Source: Candidatus Flexifilum affinis (GTDB lineage: Bacteria; Chloroflexota; Anaerolineae; Aggregatilineales; Phototrophicaceae). Taken from it: 64,000 bases of DNA. The position numbers were made by a program, and so were the translations under genes. Below the pieces are notes generated by a model. That model made no database searches. It was not told the DNA's origin and saw nothing but the letters and a program-made list of their open reading frames with translations. Within the stretch, counting starts at the first letter, position 1; every line of letters begins with the position of its first letter. The DNA is taken from the NCBI GenBank assembly GCA_016713325.1, contig JADJPJ010000087.1, positions 186,001 through 250,000 of the forward strand, in the 5' to 3' direction. Positions 18,245 through 29,144 of this stretch are shown in pieces.

Positions 18245-19943
18245 CGCGTTGTCCCTTCTTCGCAGTTCCTTGGACCTGGGAAGCGGATTTCGTATCGAGT
18301 TCCAGGAGTGCCGATCAACTCAATTGTTCCGCTAAGTTTGTCTTGTCGGGCTTCTGACTAGCTTCAAACCGAGCGATGGTGTCCCGCGGTAATCCATGTT
18401 TTCTGGCATACCGACACCGTTGTCGAATACTACCAGCCGATACCGTGAATCGTCTCTATCCTGATCCATCTCGACCCCTATCTGGCCCGGAAGCCCATTC
18501 GGGAAGGCATGCTTCAAGGCGTTCGACACCAGTTCGTTGACGATCAACCCACAGGGGATGGCGATGTCGATGTCGAGCATGACCGCTTCGGCATCGACCT
18601 TGGCTGTTATGTTCTTTGACCGGGAGTTGTAAGTCTGCACAAGCGAATCCACAAGCTCGTGCAGGTATTTGTCGAATTCCACCCGAGCGAGATTCTCAGA
18701 TCGATACAGGCGTTCATGAACGAGCGCCATCGAGCGAATCCGGTTCTGGCTGTCCTGGAACTGAGCGAGGGTCCGTGGATCTTCCATCGAGGAGGACTGC
18801 AGACTGAGCAGACTGGAAATGATCTGCAGATTGTTCTTCACGCGATGGTGAATCTCCTTCAGCAGTACCTCTTTCTCACGTAGTGAGCTTCGAAGTCGCT
18901 CTGCACCTAAGGTCGCCTCAGTAATGTCCCGCACCACAATCACGGATCCGATCTCAGTCTGACGCCAGTCGAGCAGCGTGGAGATGCGTATATCCAGAGT
19001 CTGCTCCGCGCCCGCACCTCTTTGGACCAAGACGATTCCGTCGCCCGGAGGACGCTTGTCACTGCCTACCAGTGCGATTGCTTCCGGGAAGACTTCGGCC
19101 AATGGTCTGCCAATCGAGTCCCGATGATCTGTGCGAAGGAGGCTCCGGGCGGTTCCATTCAGATCCACCAGTCGCAGTAACGTGTCAAACACAAGCACAG
19201 CGTCTGGCATGCTGTCTATCACCAATTGTCGCGCAATTGGAACGATATCGCCTGAACGGAAGCGCACTATCCCCCAAATCAAAGCCAGTACGCCGACAAC
19301 TAGAGCCAGTGGTACGGGGTTCAGACCACCAAAGAGATCAGGCAGGGCAAAGTCCAGAATGCTGACTCCCAGTGGCACGAGCCCACTCATCAGAAAGGCC
19401 GTCGCTTGGCCTCTATACATGTCCTGCCCAAGCGCGACAGACCGCAGGAGCAAAAGAATAGCGTAAGTAACAATAAGGGAACCGTAAAGATAATATGTCC
19501 AATATATGATGCCGTGACCATTGATCAGGACATAGAAAGATCCATTTTCTCGCAGTTCGTGACTTGACCATGGCCAGTCCGTGCCACTCGTTTGTCAATA
19601 CCGCAACGAGTGTCAGCGCTGGAATGATGGAGAGACCCACGATGCGGTTGGGCCTATTCCATTCAGAGCGGCCCTGTATTCGGAAGGTAAGTAGAAGCCA
19701 GCCTACTGGAACGGTAACCGATCCGAAATACTGCAGTTTGTTCCAGAATAGCTTCGTGTCTAGATCGCCGCCTGCAAGCTCTAGGGTCACCATCACTAAC
19801 CAAAACACACCTCCGAATAGCAGTAGCGCCGCGTGCCGAGTAATTGGAGTGCCTGGCGCCAACCAGATATAGACCGCCAGAAGTGTCACGATTGCTGCGA
19901 TGAGCAGCATTGGAGCTGTCAATGGTGTTTCCTGCCAGGTCAT
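18241..19943 (-). CDS. 7TM sensor kinase with PAS, HisKA_2, frameshifted twice
   Basis: The N-terminal frame (ATG 19943, MTWQETPLTAPMLLIAA) encodes the first helices of a HisKA_7TM domain. It shifts near 19580; the second frame resumes at ELRENGSFYVLINGHG and runs through the remaining helices. A PAS domain follows (DSMPDAVLVFDTLLRLVDL), then [12 protein letters not shown] and an HATPase with [15 protein letters not shown] and VFDNGVGMPEN. A last shift near 18346 hides the final ~28 residues (QLSGTIELIGTPGTRYEIRF), which end at TGA 18241-18243. It is the first gene of the array. Signal unknown. Confidence 0.75.
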
Positions 19944-20874
19944 TGGTTCATTCCACGATGGCGCGCATCGTGTTGGCGGTGCGGGCGGACAGACCGTCAC
20001 ACGTTTACTGCACCACTCTCCAGAGAGCAGCCGATATTCACATATGTTTTATGATAGACTAGAATTGGTTTCGACAAGAGCTTCTGCCGTGAATTAGTTG
20101 TGAAATCCGTCAGTGTTGTTGACCGCTCACCCGACCCAGTTCATGGGACGACCGCTTCGGTCGAAGAACTTATGACAACAGGGTTCATTTGGAGTCTGCG
20201 TTGATCGTCGTTCACAATCGGAGAGATGGGAGTAGCTGATAGTCCGAACCCGAGCAACTTCTGATGGGCCCACACCGAGATTGTAATCTGCGGCTGAGAT
20301 TGGCCACGAAAAGCGTATTGTTTGACTGGCCGGCACCAGTTCAGGCTCGTCGCTGGGGGGTTGCGACCGCGCTTATCGCCTATGCTTGGCGTAGTGCCCG
20401 CTGGCGGTACCCAGTTTGTCTCCGATCTTTGTTTCGCTTTTCTTCTACAGCCTTCACCGAAGGGCCACTCTCATAGGTCAAGCTCACCTGCATTATGCTC
20501 TGAGTTGCTGGATAAGTCTTGGCTGAAGTGAGATGATGCGGTCATGACCAGACCTCGTGGACTGAGCCGACGCACCCAAGCAGAACGGAGTAGAGTAGGG
20601 CGGGATCAGGAGCAAGTTACGCGCGCGTAGCTGAGACCGTACCCCAAACCACCAGTTCCTTTCTGGTCGTAGGCTGTTCCACCAGACGTTACCAGCCTCC
20701 TCCGGGAGTTCGCCGACATTTGTGGCGTTCGTCGCAAATCACCCATGCTGGTCTTCTTTTGCAATGGAGAACTGCCACGTCCTCAGAACCGCGTCGCCGG
20801 TCCTCGAAAAACGTGCTCATCATCCGAGCGGGTCATCCGTTCATCAGGCATCCACATGGGTGCTGCGGCTGACT
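19944..20874. other. 0.9-kb intergenic stretch with one dispersed-repeat copy
   Basis: I find no convincing gene here on either strand. The only recognisable content is copy A of the dispersed intergenic repeat at 20522-20640. The stretch separates the kinase array from the recombinase block. Confidence 0.4.
20522..20640 (+). repeat. dispersed intergenic repeat, copy A
   Basis: It shares GGCTGAAGTGAGATGAT and, 50 bp later, GAGTAGAGTAGGGCGGGATC…AGCAAGTTACGCGCG with copies near 44.5 kb and 49.7 kb. Homology with copy B extends about 35 bp further upstream. This copy lacks the terminator hairpin that ends the others. It does not lie inside a gene. Confidence 0.55.
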
Positions 20875-21212
20875 TCACCACCCGTTTGAAGTCGTGCAGT
20901 ACACGGCTCTTGATATTCCGCCCTGGGTGCTGGCTTTCTTCGTAAGACTGGTCACAACGCCGACATGAGCGTCATTGCCGATGATCCTGGTGTCGCCGTT
21001 TCTGCAGCGCTTCGACCTTTCTGATGCAAAATAGAGGTCCACAGGGGACAGCAAGCCTTTCCTCATGTTGAGGGTCATCATCACCCGCGGATCGATGGAT
21101 CGCAAGTGAACTTTCTTTTCATCCTGTCGCATGGGCAGCGGGTGAAGCGCGCATCAGGGTACGGGTTCAGGAAGATTCGCGCTTTGTAATCTGCCGGGAT
21201 GCGAAGGTTCAT
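20875..21212 (-). pseudogene. remnant of a small cysteine-containing protein, frameshifted
   Basis: From an ATG at 21212 the frame reads MNLRIPADYKARIFLN, then PYPDARFTRCPCDRM, and stops at 21081. A neighbouring frame continues KVHLRSIDPRVMMTLNM and LYFASERS down to 20875. The two pieces fit one small protein, perhaps with a Cys-rich zinc site, resembling hypothetical proteins I associate with Chloroflexota; this is from memory and unproven. The first segment could instead be the tail of the adjacent recombinase, whose frame also breaks here. No function can be given. Confidence 0.35.
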
Positions 21213-22368
21213 CAGGATGTCGGCAATCGGCGATCAATGTCGTGCACGTACCTTTGTCGCACTTTTCGTAACCATGATCGCGGGCGAGGCAGCGGTAGTA
21301 GGCGACTTCCTGAGTCTTGTTGCCAATGGGACGCATGCGCCCAAAGTTGTCATGGGCGAGTCCCCTAGGTTTCCGAGCAATGCACCTGGCGCAGAAGATC
21401 TGATCATGCAGGATGTAGGTTTTCATCTGGCTCGATTTCTTTGCGTAGTGTGCCGCGTTGGTACGCACCTGCTGCACCTGCTCGAAGAGATCATCAGACA
21501 CAAAGCCTTCGTGCTTGCCTTCGAACCATTCGCCGCGGCCGCGGCGTGACATTGTGACCTGACCTAGAGAACCCTTGTAGATCGTATCCGTATGCCTCAC
21601 ACGTCCTGTATAGACGCGGTTCTGAAGCAGCTCGCGGATCATGTCCCTGTTGACTGGTTTTCGACCTGCTCTGATGGCACGCATGTAGCGAAATGAATTC
21701 AGCCAATCGGCGATATCTGCATCACTGTATGAACCCGTTGCGTAAAGGCGGGAAAGCCCGACGCACCAGGGCAGCGGCTCGCGGGTTGATACTGAGTCCC
21801 CGCTGGCCGCTCCGGTGTGGCTTTGGCCGCTGCTTGACGAGATCGTATCCGAGCGGGGCAGCTGCTGCCGTTGAACTCGCCGTTGATCGCCCGCTGGCGC
21901 TTGCCGCGCTTCGTTTCGCTGCTCAGGTTCTTCGAATAGAACGCGGCGAATACGGCAAGCATTTGCTCCATCATGGCGGTATAGGGTGAGTCGTCATCGT
22001 CCTCACTGGAAGCCTTCGACACAGTAGATCTTCACGTTGTACTCGTGTCGAAGCAGCATCTTGATCATGACCGCGTGATCATGGTGGCGGGCGAGTCGGT
22101 CGAACTTCCAGACCATGACCGCATCGAACTTGTTGTGCTCTGCCTCTGCACGAAGGTCGATAAAGCCGTCCCTATCGAGACTCCATCCGCTCTTCGCGCT
22201 ATCGCTGAAGACCTTGACCACCACTCCCCCGCGTTGGGCGATAGCCTGACGGCAGCGTGCCTCTTGAGCTTCTGTGCTCAGCTCGCTCTGCATCTCTGAG
22301 GAGTAGCGGGTATAGATCGCGAAGCGTAGACGGGGATCAGGAGTCGTCGGCTTGCTCTGGCTCTTCAT
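21154..22368 (-). pseudogene. large serine recombinase, several frameshifts
   Basis: The ATG at 22368 follows AGAAGG. The resolvase domain has AIYTRYSSEMQ, with the catalytic serine, and VMVWKFDRLAR. After a shift near 22020 the frame continues SEDDDDSPYTAMMEQMLAVF and SSETKRGKRQRA. Further shifts near 21860 and 21760 lead through the Recombinase domain (RLYATGSYSDADIADWLNS, MIRELLQNRVYTGRV) to a zinc ribbon with FCARCIARK and YRCLARDHGYEKC. This is the integrase type that moves phages and ICEs through att sites with no host factor. At least four shifts make it non-functional as written, though dense errors are also possible. It probably integrated the 21-26 kb block. Confidence 0.7.
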
Positions 22369-22537
22369 TGTGAACGTCCTTCTCTTGTGTAGGTTCGGGT
22401 TCAATGTCCGGTCTGTGCGTTGGGTGCACGACGATCAGCACGCCAAACGACTCAGAGCCGAATTCGCGTTCACGCCTATGAATGGCAGTGCCTTCCATGA
22501 CGTGAATCCTTCCCTGAGCGAAGTGATATCTAGCCAT
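22337..22537 (-). CDS. small hypothetical protein before the recombinase
   Basis: The 66-residue protein starts MARYHFAQGRIHVMEGTA. It has a GAGGTGATCG ribosome binding site before the ATG and an acidic tail (EPEQADDS). It overlaps the recombinase start by 32 bases, suggesting coupled translation. Small genes in this position often encode excision or regulatory helpers of the integrase, but no family is recognised. Confidence 0.5.
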   Translation of the reverse strand: MARYHFAQGRIHVMEGTAIHRREREFGSESFGVLIVVHPTHRPDIEPEPTQEKDVHNEEPEQADDS

Positions 22538-22683
22538 CGATCACCTCGCTCAGAACCCGAAAAACAAAGCGACCCAAGCCGACAATGGAGTCAGTTGAGC
22601 CGCTTAGCCCACAAGAGAGAATCGTCTCTTGGTGAGATATAATGCTTCGCAGCCCGTGCACTGGCCGTTTCAGTGTCGGGTTA

Positions 22684-22719
22684 GAACCGCGTGGAGTGTT
22701 CCCGCACTCCGCGCGGTTC
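22684..22719. terminator. 15-bp hairpin in the recombinase upstream region
   Basis: GAACCGCGTGGAGTG pairs with CACTCCGCGCGGTTC through 14 Watson-Crick pairs and one G-U across a six-base loop. It lies in the 400-bp gap between the recombinase operon and the AAA ATPase gene, which are both on the minus strand. It is probably the ATPase terminator or a structural part of an attachment region; the U-tract is weak. Confidence 0.5.
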
Positions 22720-22937
22720 GCTTTGTATCGAGTTGTAGACCTGAAAATAGCGCGAATTGAGTCCATTGTCAAACATGCTCTCATCAGTGCTCAGCATCGC
22801 AGATCGGGAAGACGTGAACTGCTATGACCTGTAGTGACTGGTTATGACCTGTTCAGATACAAAGATTCCCATTCCCACATTCCCAACGTGAGTCGCGAAT
22901 TCCTGCTAGGTTGTCGTTCTCATATGGGAAGCGGGAA

Positions 22938-24183
22938 TCAGGTCTTGCCGAAAGCTTCTCTGCCCCGATCCGTGATCGCGTAGGTGTTGTGTTGAGACTG
23001 GCTCAGGTAGCCGTTCTCGACCAGTGGTTGCAGGTTCCGATAGATCGTGCTCTTGCTGATCCCCGTGGCTTCAGAAATGGCGAGAGGCGGCAAGCCGTTC
23101 TCAAAGCCGTTGATCGCCTTCAGTATCTTGAGATCGCTGGGCTTCAGGGTGAATTCCGTCTCGCGAATGATCACATCAGATTCGACCAGGACGGCACTCT
23201 CAAAGAGTTGATCGCCGACCTGCACCGACTTGGGCAGCAGCTTGAGGTAACGTGTCGGCTCTTCCGGTCGGTGCTTGTTCTTCCCGCCTGATTCCCATTC
23301 GTTGTGCAGCTCTATCTGTGCGCCTACGCGCTTCAGAAACAGCACACTGTCACACGCGTTGTAAAGCGAGCTGTTGCCGCGCATGCCGCCCTGCTTATTC
23401 GTGTGATGGACAAGCAGCACGGTGCAGCTTAGTTCGCGCTTCACCCGCTCGACGGCTGCCACAAAGACACCCATATCACGAGTCGCGTTCTCATCGAACC
23501 CTGTCATGCTGCGGGCGGCAGTATCGACGATCAAGAGGGCAGGGTGATCAGCGCGGATCTGATCGAGGAATGCAGTCAGCTCAGCATCGATCATGAAGTT
23601 CACGGGATCGCCGTAGAAGATCAGGTTGTTGGTGTCGGCGCGACTGTGGAATTTCCACGCTTCCCAACGCGCGGAATAGCCCTGCAAGCCCTCGAATGCG
23701 AGGTATACGACGGAATGCCCATCGGGAAGGCTACAGGCCAGTTCTGCGGCAATGTGGAGGGCAACGAATGACTTGCCCGTGCCGCTCGCGCCCACCAGGG
23801 CATTGACGCCTGTCTCGTAAACGGGGAAGTTCTCAAGGATGTAATTCGGGACGGGAAGCCGCTCAGATCGTTCGCGCGGATCTTGACGCCCAGCGCCGGC
23901 GACGGCTGATCCGGTTGATAGGCGATGGGATCGGCAGACTTCGAATCCTGCCATTCAACGCGGCGTCTGCCTTCGGTGCCGATCATCGAATAGAGCAGAT
24001 CGAGTCCGGCCGGCTTACGGATATCGACGCGCGAAAGCAGCTCGATCAGCCATCCGCTGATCGGCGCCCGGCAAGCGGTTCGTTGACGCCAGCAATCCGA
24101 CGTTTCAAGAACCATGCTTCGAAATCGGTGATCGGGACGTGACCTGGTGCTTCTTCAGCTCTCGTAAATGGGATGACTGACAT
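22938..24183 (-). CDS. RepA-like AAA ATPase with C-terminal wHTH, frameshifted
   Basis: The 22938-23880 frame encodes an AAA_25-type ATPase. Walker A is GASGTGKSF, Walker B-like is ALLIVDTAARS, and VLLVHHTNKQGGMRGNSS resembles RepA/RecA-like hexameric helicases of plasmids. The last 60 residues form a winged helix (SEATGISKSTIYRNLQPL). Upstream frames add an N-terminal stretch from ATG 24183 (MSVIPFTRAEEAPGHV; LIELLSRVDIRKPAG), with shifts near 24065 and 23875. It is expected to act in replication initiation of the element or phage-like DNA handling. The ribosome binding site AAAGG lies close to the ATG. Confidence 0.7.
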
Positions 24184-24388
24184 GCCTTTAGCCTGGAGCT
24201 AGAGCGAAGAGAAAGCACGTCAGCGAGATTGGCTATTCTGGTAGAATGAAATCAGGGTGTTGCATCTGTTCTCACCAGATCAACGCCTGAGCTGCATGCT
24301 GCCTCATTCGCTGCGACGAATGATATGCAGTGTGTAGCGCACCGTTGTGGCAGAAATGGCAGGGTAAGTACGGTCCCTCAGGCTGAAC

Positions 24389-25084
24389 TTACCCTGTCAC
24401 TCTTTCACCCGGCGCGGCGACTTCGGGCAGGGCGCTTACGATTGTTTCGCTTAGCGCCTCTACCAAGCAGCATAGCACGCCAGATCTGGTTATTTCTGCA
24501 TCACTAGCTGAGGATTTGAAAATGCGGTCAATGTCCTCCGGCGTAGGGATAAACACCCGACTGACGTGTTCGTAGTTCTGCACTTCGTGGGAAAAGTAGA
24601 AAGTCAGGTCTGTGTTTGCGAATGTCGGCAGCTTTTGGTGAGGGCGCACGACCTTAAGATCGATCCAGCCCAGGGCCGCCTGGCGAGGTCCCAGATGAAT
24701 CCACCCTGTTGGGTCCTGAATCATAATCAGGCTGCTTTGATGGTGATGAAGGATCACAGCTACTCTATAGATTTGCTCTTTCTCTACCCGATAACGGTAA
24801 GCAGCGACACCCCGTTTCTCTTCCCTCTCACTGCCGCTGTACGTGACTAGTGGTTCGCTCGGCGGATTCCTCTCAATCGTCAGGCAGCCAAGCCTTTCGA
24901 GCAGGGCAGTTGCCCGCTGAACGGTTGCCCGTCCCAGGTGCATGGTCTCGCCGAGTTCTTCCTGGGTGAGTTCCCACCATGCGTCCGATCTGATCAACTT
25001 GAAGTTGTAGACATGGTAGTTCCAAATGCTGCAAGCGATGTGAGCCATCGCGAGCAGTCTATCTGCCCTTATGCGTTTGTTCAT
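24389..25084 (-). CDS. HTH protein, probable replication or regulatory factor
   Basis: The 231-residue protein is intact, with GAGG just before the ATG. The segment LTQEELGETMHLGRATVQRA at residues 39-58 is a helix-turn-helix. It is followed by a wing (LTIERNPPSEPLVTY) and a mixed alpha/beta region of unknown family. It lies 205 bp upstream of the RepA-like ATPase on the same strand. A regulatory or replication-initiator role is inferred from position only. Confidence 0.55.
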   Translation of the reverse strand: MNKRIRADRLLAMAHIACSIWNYHVYNFKLIRSDAWWELTQEELGETMHLGRATVQRATALLERLGCLTIERNPPSEPLVTYSGSEREEKRGVAAYRYRVEKEQIYRVAVILHHHQSSLIMIQDPTGWIHLGPRQAALGWIDLKVVRPHQKLPTFANTDLTFYFSHEVQNYEHVSRVFIPTPEDIDRIFKSSASDAEITRSGVLCCLVEALSETIVSALPEVAAPGERVTG

Positions 25085-25169
25085 TCCTCGCCCTTAGCGT
25101 GCCGCGCCGTGTGGGAAAGTCGGTTAAAGGTATTGCTATGCGGAACCCTCAGTGAACGCTGTGTTCACC

Positions 25170-25835
25170 CTATAGCCCTAAGAAATCCAGCACCCGATCC
25201 CAAAGCGAGGGCTTGTAGTGGATCGGCGTGAGGTATTGCGGTTTCGATTGTTCGGTTTCGCTTTGCTGTCTGTCGCGAGCTGCCCTGGCAGTACTCAGCG
25301 CGACGAGTTCGGCGATCCGTTCGTGCTCAGTCTTATCCAGCGCCAGCAAGCCGAACAGAACGTCAGCCGGTATCGAGTAGACGTATTCAGCGCCAGCGCC
25401 TAGCCAGATATCGCCGAGCTGCTTCCGCGGCAGCGCGCGTTTTGCTCTCGACCAGGAATTTCCGGGCAACCAAGACGCGCAGCATCCGGATGTCATACGG
25501 CACGAGCGCCGCGCGCAAGCTCACGAGCAATCGCCGCGCGGTTCACACTGGCGGCGAAGCGATAACCCCTTGCCCGGAAACATGCTCGACAAAGGCAGCG
25601 CGCCCACCGCCTGAAGCGCGCGCACCGTTGCGGGCGAGAGGTCTGCAAGGCTGTTCCTGAAGCCGAGCAGGGTGCGATCCCGCTGCTCTTTGACGCTCAG
25701 CTCGTGAATCCCGAAGAGACGATATCGGCGGTCAATTACGAGTGTTGTATGGGTGTCAACGCGCACGCGTGCGCGCGTACGATCACCGTTGGCTATTACC
25801 ATCTTTGGCTCTTCATTCGCTATAATTATGACCAT
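25170..25835 (-). pseudogene. hypothetical protein, at least two frameshifts
   Basis: Three frames together suggest one ~220-residue protein. The start is MVIIIANEEPKMVIANG, continuing THTTLVIDRRYRLFGIHEL to MFPGKG. After a shift near 25555 it reads YRFAASVNRAAIARELARG. After another near 25480 it reads IRMLRVLVARKFLVESK, then GDIWLGAGAEYVYSIPADVL and DRVLDFLGL at the end. No family is recognised. It is the first minus-strand gene after the divergent RM locus, probably belonging to the recombinase block. Start and function are uncertain. Confidence 0.4.
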
Positions 25836-26028
25836 GCGCTCAACTGTTCTAACTACAGTATAGAGCAGATCTGACCGGAATGGTCATCCACTTTGACGAC
25901 TGTTCTGCACAAAACGTCGATTGAGAAACGCGCTTTGACTATGCTTTAACGGCACACGACACAACAAATGGCGGGCAAAAAAACGCCGATTGTGCGCCGT
26001 TCGAATTGCCGGGACGCGAGGAAATCAC

Positions 26029-27969
26029 ATGGTAGAACTCATTTGGGATGGCAAATACGACAAAGACGGGAAGCGAGTCGCGCCGCTGCGGGTGGCGCTG
26101 CCCTTCCAGACGGTCGAAACGGTGAACGAGAGCGCCCAGGAGCGCGACCGCAACCTCTTCGCGTACATGGCACAGCAGCAGGAATGGCGCAATCGGCTGA
26201 TCTGGGGCGATAAGAAATACGTGCTGCCCTCCCTGCTGCCAGAGTTCGCCGGCAAGGTGGATCTGATCTATATCGATCCACCGTTCGCGACTGGGATGGA
26301 TTTTTCGTTTACGGCGGAAGTTGGCGATCTAGAATTTGAGAAAGAAGCGAGCGTTATTGAGCAGAAAGCGTATCGGATACCTGGGGAGAGGTCTGGATGG
26401 GTATCTCTCGCGTGGTTGTTCGAAACATTATCGCATTTGTATGAGCTTTTGTCGCCTAATGGATCTCTATATGTTCATCTCGATTGGCATATGGGTGGTT
26501 ATATCAAGGTAATGCTTGATGAGATGTTTGGCCGGGACAAATGCCAGAACGAGATCATTTGGAAACGAACGTCTGCCAGGAGTGATTCACACACGAATCA
26601 CATCCACGATGTTGTGTTTTCTATTCAAAGGCGGAAGTTCTTGTATTCCATGAGCAATACACTAATTATGACCCCAGCTACGTGGCAAATTTCTACCGCC
26701 ATGTAGAAGAGTCGACCGGGCGAAAGTATGCTCTGGACAACTTGACTGCGGCCGGGACCAGGCGGGGTTCGTCGGGACAAATATGGCGCGGAATTGATCC
26801 AAATTCGCGCGGCAACCACTGGAAGTATACGGTCGAGAAACTTGACGAGCTTGCTGCTCAAGGGCGGATATACTTCCACCCAAGAGGGCGTATGCCACGC
26901 TACAAGCGCTATCTGGATGAGATGCCAGGAGTGCCACTTCAGTCAATATGGACAGACATTAGCCCTGTTGCTGCTCAAGCTTCAGAAACACGCAATATGC
27001 AACTCCGAAGCCTGAAGCCCTACTAGAACGCATCATCAACGCTTCGACCAACGAGGGCGATCTCGTCCTCGATTGCTTTTGTGGCAGCGGCACCACGGCC
27101 GCCGTGGCCGAGAAGCTGGGCCGCCGCTGGATCACCTGCGACCTGGGCCGTTTTTCCATCCACACCGCCCGCAAGCGCCTCCTGGGCATTGAAGGTGTCA
27201 AGCCGTTTGTCGTGCAGAACCTGGAAAGGGAGACGCCAGGCCTGGCAGCGCGCTGAGTTCGGGGACAACGCCGAGCAGGTGATCACGCCTACCGCCGCTT
27301 CATGCTCGACCTGTACCACGCCGAGCCGGTCGAGGGCTGTGTGTGGCTGCGGCGCGTCAAAGGTGGGCGCGCTGGTTCATGTCGGCACTGTAGACAGCCC
27401 GGTCGTCCGCGCCGACGTGCAGCAGATGGCCGCCGAATTCCAAAGCGCGCGATTGGCAGCTCTGCCGCCCGCGTCGCGGATCGACGTGCTGGGCTGGGAT
27501 TTCGCCTCGACATGCGTGGAGACGGTCAGGCAAGAGCGGCGCCGCCGGGCGCGGAGGATCTTTCAAGTTCATTCGCATCCCGCGCGAAGTGCTGGAACAG
27601 AAGGCCGTGGATCAGGGCGATATCCGCTTTTTCGAGCTGGCCGCGCTGTCTGTCGAGGTGCATGGCAAGGGGCGTGAGGTGACGGTCGAACTGACCGATT
27701 TCATGGTCCCGTTTGACGACGTGCCACAGGACGTGATCAACGCGGTCAAGCACTGGTCGGACTGGATCGACTATTGGGCGGTCGATTTCAACTACCGCGA
27801 CGACACGTTCCACAACGAATGGCAGAGCTACCGCACCCGCCACGACCGCTCGCTGCAACTCAAGGTGACTCATCCCTACGAAGAGAAGGGCGAGTATACG
27901 GTCGTGGTCAAGGTGATCGACATTCTGGGCAACGACACGACGAAAGCCGTGCAGGTGAAGGTGCACTAG
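26029..27969 (+). CDS. mod: type III-like DNA methyltransferase (Mod), frameshifted
   Basis: The ATG at 26029 follows GAGG. Motif IV is [11 protein letters not shown] near residue 85. After a shift near 26630 the frame continues [19 protein letters not shown]. After another near 27010, motif I is [18 protein letters not shown], placed after motif IV as in beta-class Mod proteins. Further shifts (27255-27560) lead to an intact C-terminal frame with [12 protein letters not shown] and a last ~35 residues starting [15 protein letters not shown]. That tail (27865-27969) is the part duplicated at 29040 and 30240. The matching restriction gene begins 4.75 kb downstream, with accessory genes between. 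Corrected length is about 645 residues. DNA target unknown. Confidence 0.75.
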
Positions 27970-27987
27970 AGATTCTTGAGGGGCAAA

Positions 27988-28830
27988 GTGTTGATCAGTC
28001 CACTCCAGTTTCGCAGGTACTATCCAACGCTGCTTGATCACTACTCTCGCGTGATCAACTCGATTAGAGGCGAACCCGTTGGTGATTACCGTTTGCTTGG
28101 TTACGAACGTACAGCAACAAAGATTTTCCTTCACGCAAGTTCAGTTCAACACCTTTCACTTGGGTCGAAGATCAACCTGGATGGGCAACCGGATGATGCC
28201 TACGTGCTCGATTACGGCTCCATGCTAGTGATCGCCCGCGCTGCTCTTGACACGTACCTTCACGCCGTTCCGGTTTTACTACGAGACACTCTCTGACGAT
28301 GTTTTTGAATACCGTCATGCAGTGTATGAGGTAAACGGATTTAGGGCGCGCGAGCAGCATCTTCCGACAAACCCGACCGGACCACGCATCGCCCGTGTAC
28401 AGAAGGTAATACAAGACCTAGAGTCTTGTCGTGAACGAATTACCAAAACGCACTACTGCCACATTGAGCAAGGACCAAAAGAAGGCTTCTCTTGACGGGC
28501 ACATTCAACCAAAACGAACGCCAGCCGAAATCGCCCGCGCTGGCGGCCTGAGTCCATGCGGCCGGGAACTTTCAAGCCTTCTTATCTGCCTATGCGCACG
28601 GGGATGCGTTGAGCATTGCTCAGATTACGTCCGCAGCAAGCAACACGAATGAACTCATCCAATACCTCGATTACGCTGCAATTGTCATGAGTGTAATCAT
28701 GTGCCTAGTTATGACGAACTACGCTAGCAGGTTCGCACAGGCACGTGCTGTCCTTGAGTCTGAACCAGTCAATCAAAGCGTCGTGGAAAGCTACGTTGAA
28801 TTCGCAGCCCGTTTGCCTGCCATATCCTAA
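27988..28830 (+). pseudogene. RM cassette cargo 1: hypothetical protein with membrane segment, frameshifted
   Basis: A GTG at 27988 with GAGGGG just upstream starts VLISPLQFRRYYPTLL. The frame continues YVLDYGSMLVIARAALDTYL, then after shifts near 28265 and 28440 reads DVFEYRHAVYEVNGFRARE and SLDGHIQPKRTPAEIARA. The last frame gives ALSIAQITSAASNTNELI and a hydrophobic helix YAAIVMSVIMCLVMTNYA. The overall alpha-helical pattern (YASM..ARA..D..L) recalls HEPN/DUF5677-like accessory proteins, but this is only an impression. It begins 18 bases after mod stops and ends 14 bases before chimeric module R1. Confidence 0.4.
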
Positions 28831-28844
28831 ACCTGGATCATCTT

Positions 28845-29144
28845 ATGCCACGCCAGAAGCGCAACGCCGAACAACCCAGCTTCCTTGAGAACTACGGCAA
28901 GACCGCGCCCGCCGTCCCGGCCATCCGCAATGCCGTCAATGAATGGCGCGAGGGTGGCTACAAGGGCGCGACGAGGACCAGCCGCGAACTGCTCAACTAC
29001 TGGTTTCGCACCGATCATCATCTGCCCAACGGCCTAATGGTGAAGCATCCCTACGAAGCGAAGGGCGAGTATACGGTCGTGGTCAAGGTGATTGACATTC
29101 TGGGCAACGACACGACGAAAGCCGTACAGGTGAAGGTGGGTTGA
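28845..29144 (+). CDS. chimeric res5'-mod3' module R1 (in-frame 99-residue ORF)
   Basis: Bases 28845-29033 (63 codons) correspond to the first 189 bp of res at 32720-32908, with MPRQKRNAEQPSFLENYG as the opening. A 6-bp linker (CTAATG) follows. Bases 29040-29144 (105 bp) correspond to the last 105 bp of mod at 27865-27969, including the [18 protein letters not shown] core. The reading frame is kept throughout and ends in TGA, which overlaps the ATG of the next cargo gene. It could be a recombination junction, a coupling leader for the next gene, or a small protein with the N-terminal Res segment. Third-codon changes suggest it has been kept as coding sequence. Confidence 0.8.
   Translation: MPRQKRNAEQPSFLENYGKTAPAVPAIRNAVNEWREGGYKGATRTSRELLNYWFRTDHHLPNGLMVKHPYEAKGEYTVVVKVIDILGNDTTKAVQVKVG

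Noticed and set aside
22640..22720. tRNA or tRNA fragment as an attachment site
   Set aside because: GGGTTAGAACC hints at a T-arm, but no acceptor, D-arm or anticodon arm could be folded; a simple 15-bp hairpin explains it better.
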